A program made the translations under genes and the position numbers. From Candidatus Bathyarchaeota archaeon (lineage in GTDB: Archaea > Thermoproteota > Bathyarchaeia > Bathyarchaeales > Bathycorpusculaceae): a stretch of 64,000 bases of DNA. The notes under the pieces are model-generated. The model saw only the letters and a list, made by a program, of their open reading frames with translations, was not told the DNA's origin and did not search any database. Below, in pieces: positions 8,791 to 17,914 of the stretch (position 1 is its first letter; every line of letters starts with the position of its first letter). The stretch is from the NCBI GenBank assembly GCA_003141855.1, contig PLNS01000021.1, positions 21,060-85,059 of the forward strand, in the 5' to 3' direction.

Positions 8791-9147
8791 TCCAAACAAC
8801 GAGCCAGATTCCTTTGGAAGATTTTAATTGAAATAAAGTCCGCGAAGAATGTTTAGAGGTATCCTGTTAGGACGACTAATCTGCAGAATAACCTCTTTCG
8901 ACTCAATTTGTATTAGCTTAGCTATTTATAATCGCTTGAAAATAAGAGAGTAATGTGGGATTCTATTGGTTAGTGAATTTGAAAAACGTGTAGATCTTTT
9001 GAAATTGGACAAGAAAACTACGGAACAAATTATGCAATTGATAGTTGAGGTTGGAAAAGAGTATCCATGTTTATCTTGTGGGTCAAGGGGGAAATGTGAA
9101 AATTTTAAGTGGCATGTAAAGTGGTTTGGAAAGCAAGAATGATGATT

Positions 9148-9396
9148 CTATTTTCTTTTTATTAGAGTGTATTTCCCCGAATCATTCCGTTCAAAGATTT
9201 CAGGTAGCTTAATGGGATTTCCTTTTCTGTGATGTACCAAAAATATTCCATAATATTTTTCAGCAAACCCTGGGCAAGCTGCCATTAGGTCTTTTGCATC
9301 GAATGGTTCTTTCAATTTTTTCTTTTCTATGGCTTCTTTAACACAGCTTAAAAGATTATTTTTCAAACGATCCACCTGACATATTCTCTGCTTCAA
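9148..9396 (-). CDS. Small hypothetical protein
   Basis: 82-aa ORF of plausible composition. Confidence 0.35.
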   Translation of the reverse strand: MKQRICQVDRLKNNLLSCVKEAIEKKKLKEPFDAKDLMAACPGFAEKYYGIFLVHHRKGNPIKLPEIFERNDSGKYTLIKRK

Positions 9397-9654
9397 TGTG
9401 ATTATATGTTTTTTGTTTATTTGTTGTAAAATATTTTTTAAAATGGGTGATTAGGGCCGAGTTACTAATTAATTTGTGAAAAGTGTAGTTTGTTTTTTAA
9501 TTAAAAAATAGTTTTTTCAAAACTGGATTTATTTCGGCTTATTTTTGTTTTTAAGGCTTAATTGAGTTTAATTCGGAAGTCTACAATTATAGTCTGGAAG
9601 TTCCAAAAGCTTTTAACTGAGTTCCTATAATTCTGGAAGTAAGCGGTAATATCA

Positions 9655-10800
9655 ATGGCTGAGGAACCTATTAATGATTTGTTAGCCGACTTCAAAGATG
9701 CGGAATCCAACAACTATACTTTTATGGCTCTCAGGGGGATACAAGCAGGCCGAGAATACTACAGCGTAATGTGCCAATTAAGTTTCATTCCTAAACTATT
9801 TATGTTTGATGAAAAACAGCTACCTCCTGCACTAAGAGCTCAACGACAACTAAACCGCGGCAGGATCCCAACAATTAGCCGGTATATCCTGGATGATCCT
9901 GAAAATTATGTATTTTCTTCTATCACAGCTTCAATCGACGGGCGTGTTGAGTTTGTACCCTTCCGTTCAAATGGAGCAGCAAGCAAAGTAGGTCACCTCA
10001 TCATTCCTCAATCTGCAAGATTCGTGATAAATGACGGACAACATCGAAAGGCAGCGATTGAAGACGCACTAAAAAAAATGCCCAAACTTGGGGTGGAGCA
10101 CATATCCGTAGTTTTCTTTGTTGATGGCGGGTTGAAACGAAGCCAACAAATGTTTTCCGATTTAAATAAGCATGCTTTAAGACCTACAATGTCTCTTGCA
10201 ATTTTATATAACCATAGAGATCCTTTGGCACGTTTATGCAAGAAAATTGCGGATCAAGTTCCAGTTTTTGAGGAACGGATTGAGATTGAGAAAAGCTCAA
10301 TATCCAATAGATCGAACAAGCTGTTTACTTTGAGTAGTCTTTACCAAGCAACGAAATCCCTACTTAGTATTAACCAAAAAGTTGGGCGTTTTCCAGAAAA
10401 AAGTGAAACCACCGCAATTCAGTATTGGACTGAAGTGTCTAAACACATGCCTCTTTGGCAACTTGTCAAAGAAGGGAAAGCGGCTGCTTATGATCTAAGA
10501 AGGAACTATGTTAATGTTCATGGAATCGTACTTCAGGCATTAGGCACTGCTGGTCGAGCGTTGCTTGACGAATACCCTGATGGCTGGAAAGAAAGATTAG
10601 ATGGTCTTGAAAAAATCGATTGGTCTCGTTCGAATAAAGCGGTCTGGGAAGGACGCGCCATTTATTCGGGTAGAATTTCTGCCTCAAACATGAACGTAGC
10701 TCTAGTTACAATAGTAATTAAAGAAGCGCTAGGACTACATTTAGGGCAAGTTGAGCTGGAATTAGAAAGAAACTTTCAAGAAAAAAGCAGAGCTGACTAA
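9655..10800 (+). CDS. dndB: DNA sulfur modification regulator DndB (DGQHR domain)
   Basis: FVINDGQHRKAAIEDAL; position immediately upstream of dndC. Confidence 0.9.
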   Translation: MAEEPINDLLADFKDAESNNYTFMALRGIQAGREYYSVMCQLSFIPKLFMFDEKQLPPALRAQRQLNRGRIPTISRYILDDPENYVFSSITASIDGRVEFVPFRSNGAASKVGHLIIPQSARFVINDGQHRKAAIEDALKKMPKLGVEHISVVFFVDGGLKRSQQMFSDLNKHALRPTMSLAILYNHRDPLARLCKKIADQVPVFEERIEIEKSSISNRSNKLFTLSSLYQATKSLLSINQKVGRFPEKSETTAIQYWTEVSKHMPLWQLVKEGKAAAYDLRRNYVNVHGIVLQALGTAGRALLDEYPDGWKERLDGLEKIDWSRSNKAVWEGRAIYSGRISASNMNVALVTIVIKEALGLHLGQVELELERNFQEKSRAD

Positions 10801-10802
10801 AA

Positions 10803-12242
10803 ATGGACACAGTTACTGAGCAAACAATCTCAACTTCAATTTTTGACAAACAGAACCTAAAAGATATTCATAAAGAAATACAAGAAGTCTATTTATCCGA
10901 TCACAGACCATGGGTAATAGGTTACAGTGGCGGTAAAGATTCAACAACATCGCTTCAACTCATTTTCTACGCGCTCTCTGAGTTACCCCTGGAAAAACGT
11001 AACAAAACTGTTCATGTTATATCGACTGATACGTTAGTTGAAACTCCTTTAATGGTGGATCTGATCGACAACACTCTGAAAAGAATCGCCACAAAAGCTG
11101 CCGAAGCTAATTTACCTATTGTAACTCACCGGTTAAAACCGCTTATAACTGATAGTTTTTGGGTAAATCTAATAGGAAAAGGGTATCCGGCACCCTCCCA
11201 ACGTTTTCGATGGTGCACAGAACGTCTCAAGATCGAGCCCGCAAATAGGTTCATAACCGAACAGCTATCAAAATACGGTGAAGTAGTTTTAGTACTTGGA
11301 GTGCGACGCCAAGAAAGTGCCACACGCGCTCAAGTCATCAATCTTTATGAAATTCCTAATTCCGTTTTATCAAGACATTCAACATTTTCTAGCGCCTTTG
11401 TATATGCACCAATAAAAGAATGGAGCATTAATGACGTCTGGTCGTACCTGTTACAGGTTCCTTCTCCCTGGGGTAATGAGAATAGAGATTTAGTCGCATT
11501 GTACAAAACAGCCCAAGGCGAATGCCCCTTGGTAGTGGATGACACAACACCAACATGTGGCAACAGCCGATTCGGATGTTGGGTCTGCACTTTAGTAAGC
11601 GAAGACAAGTCCCTAAAAGCTCTTATCGATTCAGGAGAAACATGGCTCCACCCACTATTGGAGATTCATGATTTTCTTGTTAAGACGCAAAATCCGGAAA
11701 ACAAACATCTATACAGAGAATATAAGCGAAAAGACGGAAAAGTATGGTTCAAAAGTGATGGATCGGGATCGATCTCAAGAGGCCCTTACACTCTCGAAGT
11801 TCGCAAGCAAATATTATCAATGGTATTGAAAGCGCAGATAAGCGCTAACGCTCAAAACCCAGGTTTCAATCTGCAACTGATTCTTCCTGAAGAGTTGTAT
11901 GAAATAAGGCGCCTCTGGAGAACCAAAGAAGGTGACTGGGAGGATTCCTTACCAAAAATCTATAGAGAAATAAACGGCGCCGATCTGGAATGGTTGCAAG
12001 ACGACGTTGCCTTTTCAATAAAAGAAAAATCTTTGTTACTTGAGATCTGCAACAAACACAATCTTCCTCTTGGTCTTGCGATGAAAATTCTTGATGTGGC
12101 TCTTCAATCAAGAGGCATGACGCGACGTGCTTCTATTTATAAAAAGATTAACCGAATTTTTTCTGAAGAATGGCGAACCGAAGAAGATTTGCTTAAAGAA
12201 GTAAAAACTGTTGATGGTAAAGTTCCGGGGGGACCTGCATAA
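10803..12242 (+). CDS. dndC: DndC, PAPS-reductase/ATP-pyrophosphatase family phosphorothioation protein
   Basis: WVIGYSGGKDSTTSLQLIFYAL (PP-loop SGGKDS), RWCTERLK, CGNSRFGCWVCT cysteines. Confidence 0.95.
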   Translation: MDTVTEQTISTSIFDKQNLKDIHKEIQEVYLSDHRPWVIGYSGGKDSTTSLQLIFYALSELPLEKRNKTVHVISTDTLVETPLMVDLIDNTLKRIATKAAEANLPIVTHRLKPLITDSFWVNLIGKGYPAPSQRFRWCTERLKIEPANRFITEQLSKYGEVVLVLGVRRQESATRAQVINLYEIPNSVLSRHSTFSSAFVYAPIKEWSINDVWSYLLQVPSPWGNENRDLVALYKTAQGECPLVVDDTTPTCGNSRFGCWVCTLVSEDKSLKALIDSGETWLHPLLEIHDFLVKTQNPENKHLYREYKRKDGKVWFKSDGSGSISRGPYTLEVRKQILSMVLKAQISANAQNPGFNLQLILPEELYEIRRLWRTKEGDWEDSLPKIYREINGADLEWLQDDVAFSIKEKSLLLEICNKHNLPLGLAMKILDVALQSRGMTRRASIYKKINRIFSEEWRTEEDLLKEVKTVDGKVPGGPA

Positions 12243-14275
12243 GATTCAAACGACTTGAAATAACGAATTTCGGGGTCTTTTCAGGGGAACAATCATTCGA
12301 TTTACAGCCAACAAAATCGATCGAAGGATCTAAACCTATAATTATTTTTGGTGGAAAAAATGGAACTGGCAAAACTACACTTCTCGAAGCTTTCAAAATA
12401 TGCCTATATGGTTTCTCGTTTAAAGGCCAAAAAATGGAAAAAAAAGACTACAACAAGCATATACAGTCACGGCTACACAGGAATCTTGACGGTTCAAGAG
12501 CACCTTATGCATCGATAGCTTTAGAATTTGACTATGCTCGTTCTGGGTATGTTGATAATTTTCTTATTAAACGATCTTGGAAATACACTGACCAAGAAAT
12601 TGTTGAAGTACTAGATATTCACCGCAATAACGAACCATTGGTTGAAGTAAACGAAGAGCAGTGGCAAAATTTTCTTATGGAGTTAATTCCGCCTGGGCTT
12701 TCAAAACTGTTCTTCTTTGACGGTGAAAAGATTCAAAGTTTAGCTCGGGGGCAAGGCGAAAATAGGTATATTCTCGAGTCAATTAATTCCCTTCTTGGAA
12801 TTGATTTGATTGAGCGCCTCAGATACGACATAAAAATGTATTTGGCTAAAGAATCAACTAACAACGCAGTCGGCCTTGAAGCCAGTTTATGTGAAATAAA
12901 GAACCGAAGAAAATCTATTGAATTAAGACTTGATTCACTACTTCAAGAAAAAGCTTCTATGCAAAATAAAATGATGCGCGTTAATTCAGAAATTGAGAAT
13001 CAGGAACTGCAAATTTCAACGGATGGTGGTGGTTTTGCTTCTCAAAGAGAACAGCTTAAAGATAAGGCAAAGACACTTGAGGCTAAAATCGAATCAACAA
13101 AAGAAGAAATACGTGATTTATGCGCTGGATTACTGCCGTTTGCGATTGTACCCGAATTTTGTAAAACTTTGAAAAGCCGCTTGGAACACGAAGAAAAAGA
13201 GCAACAAAGACAAGCTGCCATAACTTACCTAAATAATATGGTGAACGAATTATCAGAAGATATTGGAAAGGCGTTGTTCTTTGATGTATTAAGATTATCC
13301 AAAGATGAAAAGCATTTAGTAGCAAGTGAAACCATCAAAATCCTGCGAGGCAAAATAGAAAAAGTAAATGGCTTCTCTAAAGAGAACATCCACGCTGTAT
13401 CTTCAATTGAACGCCTTGAACTTCTAAGATGGATTCAAGTAGCCACAGATCAAATTCCTTCCAATCTTAAAGAACTTTCATCAAGGCTAGCAGAGCTGGA
13501 GTCAGAAAATGAAATAACTAGGGGATACATCTTCAACGCTCCATCAGATGATGTACTCAAGCCCTTTTTCATAAAGTTGGGACAATTACATGAAGAACTT
13601 GGAACACTTCAACAGAAACAAGCAATCACAGAGAAAGAAATTGAGTCTATCAAACTTCAGTTGACCATAATATTACGCGAACAAGATAAACTTCTAAATG
13701 AAAAAACTCAATTTGATAAATCCATTAGGCGCCTAGAACTCGCTGCTAAAACACAAGATGTATTAGAAGAGTATCTGCAACGATTGAGGACTGAGAAAGT
13801 TGGCGAATTTAGAGAAAACTTTTTGGAATGTTTCAACCTACTATTTGGGAAACAAAACTTAGTCAGTAATGTTGATGTTTCTGCTTCGAACTTCGAAATA
13901 ACGTTGCTTACATCTCAGAATATTCCGCTACCTAGAGTTGAGCTTTCTTTGGGAGAGAGGCAGATTTATGCTATGGCTATGATCTGGGCGTTGGCTAAAA
14001 CATCAAACAGATTGTTGCCATTCCTAATGGACACACCTTTAGGTCGGCTTGATACAGATCACAGAAAAAATATTATGGACAATTTTCTGCTTAATGCTTC
14101 TCATCAAATAATAGTGTTTTCGACAAATACCGAAATAGACCAACATTACTATGACCAGTTGCAGCCCTACATCGCTAAAGCGTATAACTTGGAATACGAC
14201 TCTGATAAAAGAGAAACAACAGTTAAGCAAGGCTATTTTTGGAAAAGCTTAGAGGTGGAAAAGAATGAGCTTTAG
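12239..14275 (+). CDS. dndD: DndD, SMC-like ATPase; ORF-caller start (12434) omits the Walker A, which lies upstream in frame
   Basis: In-frame upstream reading RFKRLEITNFGVFSGEQSFDLQPTKSIEGSKPIIIFGGKNGTGKTTLLEAFKICLYG; Walker B LLPFLMDTPLGRLDTDHR. Confidence 0.92.
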   Translation: MRFKRLEITNFGVFSGEQSFDLQPTKSIEGSKPIIIFGGKNGTGKTTLLEAFKICLYGFSFKGQKMEKKDYNKHIQSRLHRNLDGSRAPYASIALEFDYARSGYVDNFLIKRSWKYTDQEIVEVLDIHRNNEPLVEVNEEQWQNFLMELIPPGLSKLFFFDGEKIQSLARGQGENRYILESINSLLGIDLIERLRYDIKMYLAKESTNNAVGLEASLCEIKNRRKSIELRLDSLLQEKASMQNKMMRVNSEIENQELQISTDGGGFASQREQLKDKAKTLEAKIESTKEEIRDLCAGLLPFAIVPEFCKTLKSRLEHEEKEQQRQAAITYLNNMVNELSEDIGKALFFDVLRLSKDEKHLVASETIKILRGKIEKVNGFSKENIHAVSSIERLELLRWIQVATDQIPSNLKELSSRLAELESENEITRGYIFNAPSDDVLKPFFIKLGQLHEELGTLQQKQAITEKEIESIKLQLTIILREQDKLLNEKTQFDKSIRRLELAAKTQDVLEEYLQRLRTEKVGEFRENFLECFNLLFGKQNLVSNVDVSASNFEITLLTSQNIPLPRVELSLGERQIYAMAMIWALAKTSNRLLPFLMDTPLGRLDTDHRKNIMDNFLLNASHQIIVFSTNTEIDQHYYDQLQPYIAKAYNLEYDSDKRETTVKQGYFWKSLEVEKNEL

Positions 14276-14642
14276 TAGAATTAGACTAAGCAAGAGTGCT
14301 ACGACACGTCTCTCACTTTTGAAGGGTCGAACTGGCCTTACACCCAACATTTTGTGCAGAATTGGATTCTCTCTTTCTATTCGTGATCCAATAGTCCCTA
14401 AACCCGAAAACTATGACGAGGACGGTCAAGAAATAAATCGATATACATTAATGGGCGAATGGGACAAATTTTTTATTGCATTGCTTAAAGAACGTCTTCT
14501 CAAAGATGGATTAGATCTAAAAGAAGACTTATTCCCACAATTACGCGCACACATCAATCGAGGGGCAATTAGCTTGTATGATAAAGTCAAGACAATAGAA
14601 GACTTCCAAGAATTGCTCCCAAAGGAGGGCGCTTTGTCTTGA
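14265..14642 (+). CDS. dndE: DndE
   Basis: MSFSRIRLSKSATTRLSLLKGRTGLTPNILCRIGFSLSI, small basic protein between dndD and desulfurase. Confidence 0.9.
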   Translation: MSFSRIRLSKSATTRLSLLKGRTGLTPNILCRIGFSLSIRDPIVPKPENYDEDGQEINRYTLMGEWDKFFIALLKERLLKDGLDLKEDLFPQLRAHINRGAISLYDKVKTIEDFQELLPKEGALS

Positions 14643-15799
14643 ACTTTCCAATCTATTTAGATTCACACGCTACGACGCCAGTTGATCCAAGAGTGCTCAA
14701 AGAAATGATGCCCTACTTCACAGAGAAGTTCGGCAATGCTTCTAGTATTGACCATTCATTTGGCACAGAAGCTGCAGATGTTGTCGATAAATCGAGAAAG
14801 AAAATCGCAAGGTGCATTAATGCATCACCTGAAGATATAATTTTCACTAGCGGTGCAACTGAGTCAAATAATATTGTACTACAAGGCTTGGCTGGAAAAG
14901 ATCCGTTTAAAAATCATATAATCACTTGTGTGACAGAGCATAAATCGATCCTTGATACATGCAAGCATCTTGAGACTATTGGCAAGAAGGTTACTTATGT
15001 GCCTGTTGATAACCAAGGTGTAGTTGATCTTGAATTACTAGAAAATGCCATCAGTGAAAGAACTGCGTTGATAAGTGTAATGACTGCTAACAATGAAATC
15101 GGAACAATAGCGCCAATAAAAGAAATAGGTGAAATCGCCCACAAACATTATGTGCCTTTTCATACTGATGCGACTCAAGCAGTTGGCCATATACCTTTTG
15201 ATGTTGGTGCTTACAACATAGATTTCGCTTCAATTTCAGCTCATAAGATTTATGGTCCCAAAGGAGTTGGAGCTCTATTTTTTAAGAGCGATGGTTTAGT
15301 TGGAAAACCCTCGCCGCTCTTCTTTGGAGGTGGACACGAACGCGGCGTTCGGTCTGGTACTTTAAACGTTTCGGGAATTGTGGGTTTGGCTAGCGCATTG
15401 GAGTTATCAATTGAATTAATGAAGGAAGAGAACAATAGATACCGAGAAATGTCTAAACTCTTGATTAATAATTTTCTGGAAGAGGTCAGCCCTGCCGAGC
15501 TCAACGGTCATCCACTTCAAAGACTTACGCATAACATCAATATTTCGTTCGATAATGTGGAAAACAAAGCGCTCATCCACGCAGTTAAAGATAAATTAGC
15601 TATTTCAACTGGATCAGCTTGCACGACACTGAATGTTGAACCATCGCATGTCATAACTGCCTTAGGTGTTGGCACAGTAAGAGCATTTAATGCTATTCGA
15701 TTGGGGCTTGGAAGATTCAATACTTTTGAGGAAATTCAGTTCTCAGCCGACTATATCATTGAAAAGGTCAAGAAATTAAGAAAGTTGAAACTTTCATAA
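14639..15799 (+). CDS. dndA: Cysteine desulfurase, DndA/IscS type
   Basis: IYLDSHATTPVDPRVL, SAHKIYGPKGVGAL PLP lysine, STGSACTT catalytic Cys; overlaps dndE stop. Confidence 0.9.
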   Translation: MNFPIYLDSHATTPVDPRVLKEMMPYFTEKFGNASSIDHSFGTEAADVVDKSRKKIARCINASPEDIIFTSGATESNNIVLQGLAGKDPFKNHIITCVTEHKSILDTCKHLETIGKKVTYVPVDNQGVVDLELLENAISERTALISVMTANNEIGTIAPIKEIGEIAHKHYVPFHTDATQAVGHIPFDVGAYNIDFASISAHKIYGPKGVGALFFKSDGLVGKPSPLFFGGGHERGVRSGTLNVSGIVGLASALELSIELMKEENNRYREMSKLLINNFLEEVSPAELNGHPLQRLTHNINISFDNVENKALIHAVKDKLAISTGSACTTLNVEPSHVITALGVGTVRAFNAIRLGLGRFNTFEEIQFSADYIIEKVKKLRKLKLS

Positions 15800-15973
15800 T
15801 TAAGAATGATCAGAAATACACAAAGCTAATTTAGCTATTCCGCCTACGATCTTGTAAACTATATACCAATAAGTTGATTGAAGTTCAAACTATTGGCATA
15901 TGAATAATAGGGTTTAACAGGAGGAGTAGGGACGGAAATAGAACATGATCTTGGGCTTAACGTTCTTCAACGA

Positions 15974-17739
15974 ATGCTTACCAAAGGATTTGTGGGTGAG
16001 AAATGCGATGAGCTTGAATGTATGGCTTACAATGTAAGTCTTGATCTTGTTTTAAGGCTGTTTAAAGAATTCCCTTCGCTGAAAAGTATTTCTATATGGT
16101 CAAATGCTGAAAAAATTACCTATTCAACAGAGCACTATAAAGAATTGGAGAATCTCATGAAACTAAAGAAACTTGCATTTTTTACTATTCCAGAAAATTT
16201 AACATTAATTCATGGCAAATTATACTTGTTTAAAAAAGAAGGGCAAATAAAATTTTTAGCGGTTGGTTCTCCAAATCTTTCTGAATATTCCAACTTAAAC
16301 TTTGAATCACTTTTCTATTTAACATCAAATTGCGAAGCAATATGGAATGATATTCCTCGAATATATGCTGATCTTAGCTTGATACCTAAGACGGATCTGC
16401 CGATTAAAAGGTCACCAATAAAGACATCAGATTCGAAAATTGATCCAAAGTTACTCTCTTCTCTTTGGAAACACCAGACTGAGGTTTTAATTTGGTTAGA
16501 GGATAAAACCAGTTCGATCGTAAACATCCCGCCCGGTACAGGCAAGACCAAGATTGCTTTTACTTACCTGCGATACCTATTTGGAAAAGATGCAGATTTG
16601 ACTTCAGTAGTAATAGTTCCGACAATCACACTCTTAAACCAATGGAGGAAACTATTAGATGAAGCGAACATTCCAAATTTAGAATGGGGTACAGATCTAA
16701 ACGACTTGGCTCTTATTTCGCAGATCCGAGCCATCGAGTTTTAGTAACACTTTATAGTAGATTTTTTGATCAATATCGTGAGTATTATAAGAGAGCAAAA
16801 ATTCTGAAGCCGTCCTTATTACTCATTTTAGATGAATGCCATAATTCCTATGGTCACATAGATAATTTAAGCGAATTTAATAGCTTAATTCAATCATTTG
16901 GAAGTCAAACTTATCGACTTGGTCTTTCAGCGACCATCGATTCATTCAGGGAAGACGAAGTAAAAAGCTTTGTCAATTTCATGGATGGAAGTAACAATCG
17001 TTTCGAAATTTCTTTGCAGCGTTTTTACTCCTATTGGAATAGGCTAAATTCCACTTTAGTATTAAAACCTCTCAAGTACTTTCCTTTGAAATACAATTTG
17101 ACTCTTGCCGAAATGGATGAATTCAAGAACCTTAGCAAAAATATAGCTATTCAAATCGGTAAATCTACCATGGGAGGAGCTAATGAGCCGACAGCCGCTA
17201 TCAAACGTGCAAGATGGCTGAGAAGTTTACCCGGTGGCGTTAGAGTTCTCCAGAATTATATCACTTCTCACATTGATGGTTTTTCAGACAAAGCCTCAAT
17301 AATATTTGTGCAAACGAATGAGATTGCAGAGCATTTAAGGGATTTTATCACTAAACAACCTGGATGGAACCCAGACGCATCTACATATGTTTATGATTCA
17401 TCAAAAAGTGAGGATCATAATGCGTATGCCTTCAGTCAATTTAAAAAGAATGTAGGTTATTGCTTAATTTCAGAAAAGATGCTCTCAGAGGGATTTGATC
17501 TACCAAAAGTTGATAGAGTTATTCTTCATGGTTCCGATAAATCTGAAAGAGACTGGATACAAAAAATAGGTCGTGCTTTGCGCTTTGATGCAAAAAGTCC
17601 TAACACAATAGCTGAAATAATCGATATAGTTTTTTGCGAAACAAATGGCGAGCCTTTGCTTTTAGAAAGGGAGCGCTATGAAACACTATTATCTATTGAT
17701 CAAATATCGGGTGATTTGAATGACCAACAAAGTAGATAA
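15974..17739 (+). CDS. Superfamily-2 helicase with N-terminal PLD-like (HGK) region; split by a frameshift at ~16690-16740
   Basis: LIHGKLYLFKKEG...VGSPNLSEYSN; NIPPGTGKTKIAFTYL (Walker A) in 15974-16744; LLLILDECHNSYG (DEAD-type), GLSATI, KMLSEGFDLPKVD, QKIGRALR in 16684-17739, another frame. Confidence 0.8.
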
Positions 17740-17914
17740 TGATAAAAAACAAATTGCTATACAAAGCAGGATTGAAGAAGTAATGAATGCTGAATTTGAC
17801 AAACTTCTTGCTGAAGCTGGCGATGACATTCTTTTAAAATTAGTTCGTCAAAACAAAATTGATTCCATTTCACTAGAGGAAATCAAGCGGTTGTTAAAGG
17901 GGGATAAAAAATGA
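17720..17914 (+). CDS. 64-aa hypothetical protein coupled to helicase and ATPase
   Basis: Overlaps the end of the helicase and the start of the next ORF. Confidence 0.55.
   Translation: MTNKVDNDKKQIAIQSRIEEVMNAEFDKLLAEAGDDILLKLVRQNKIDSISLEEIKRLLKGDKK

Noticed and set aside
16680-16745. Programmed -1 frameshifting in the helicase
   Set aside because: No X XXY YYZ slippery heptamer was recognised in the overlap; mutation or sequence error is simpler.
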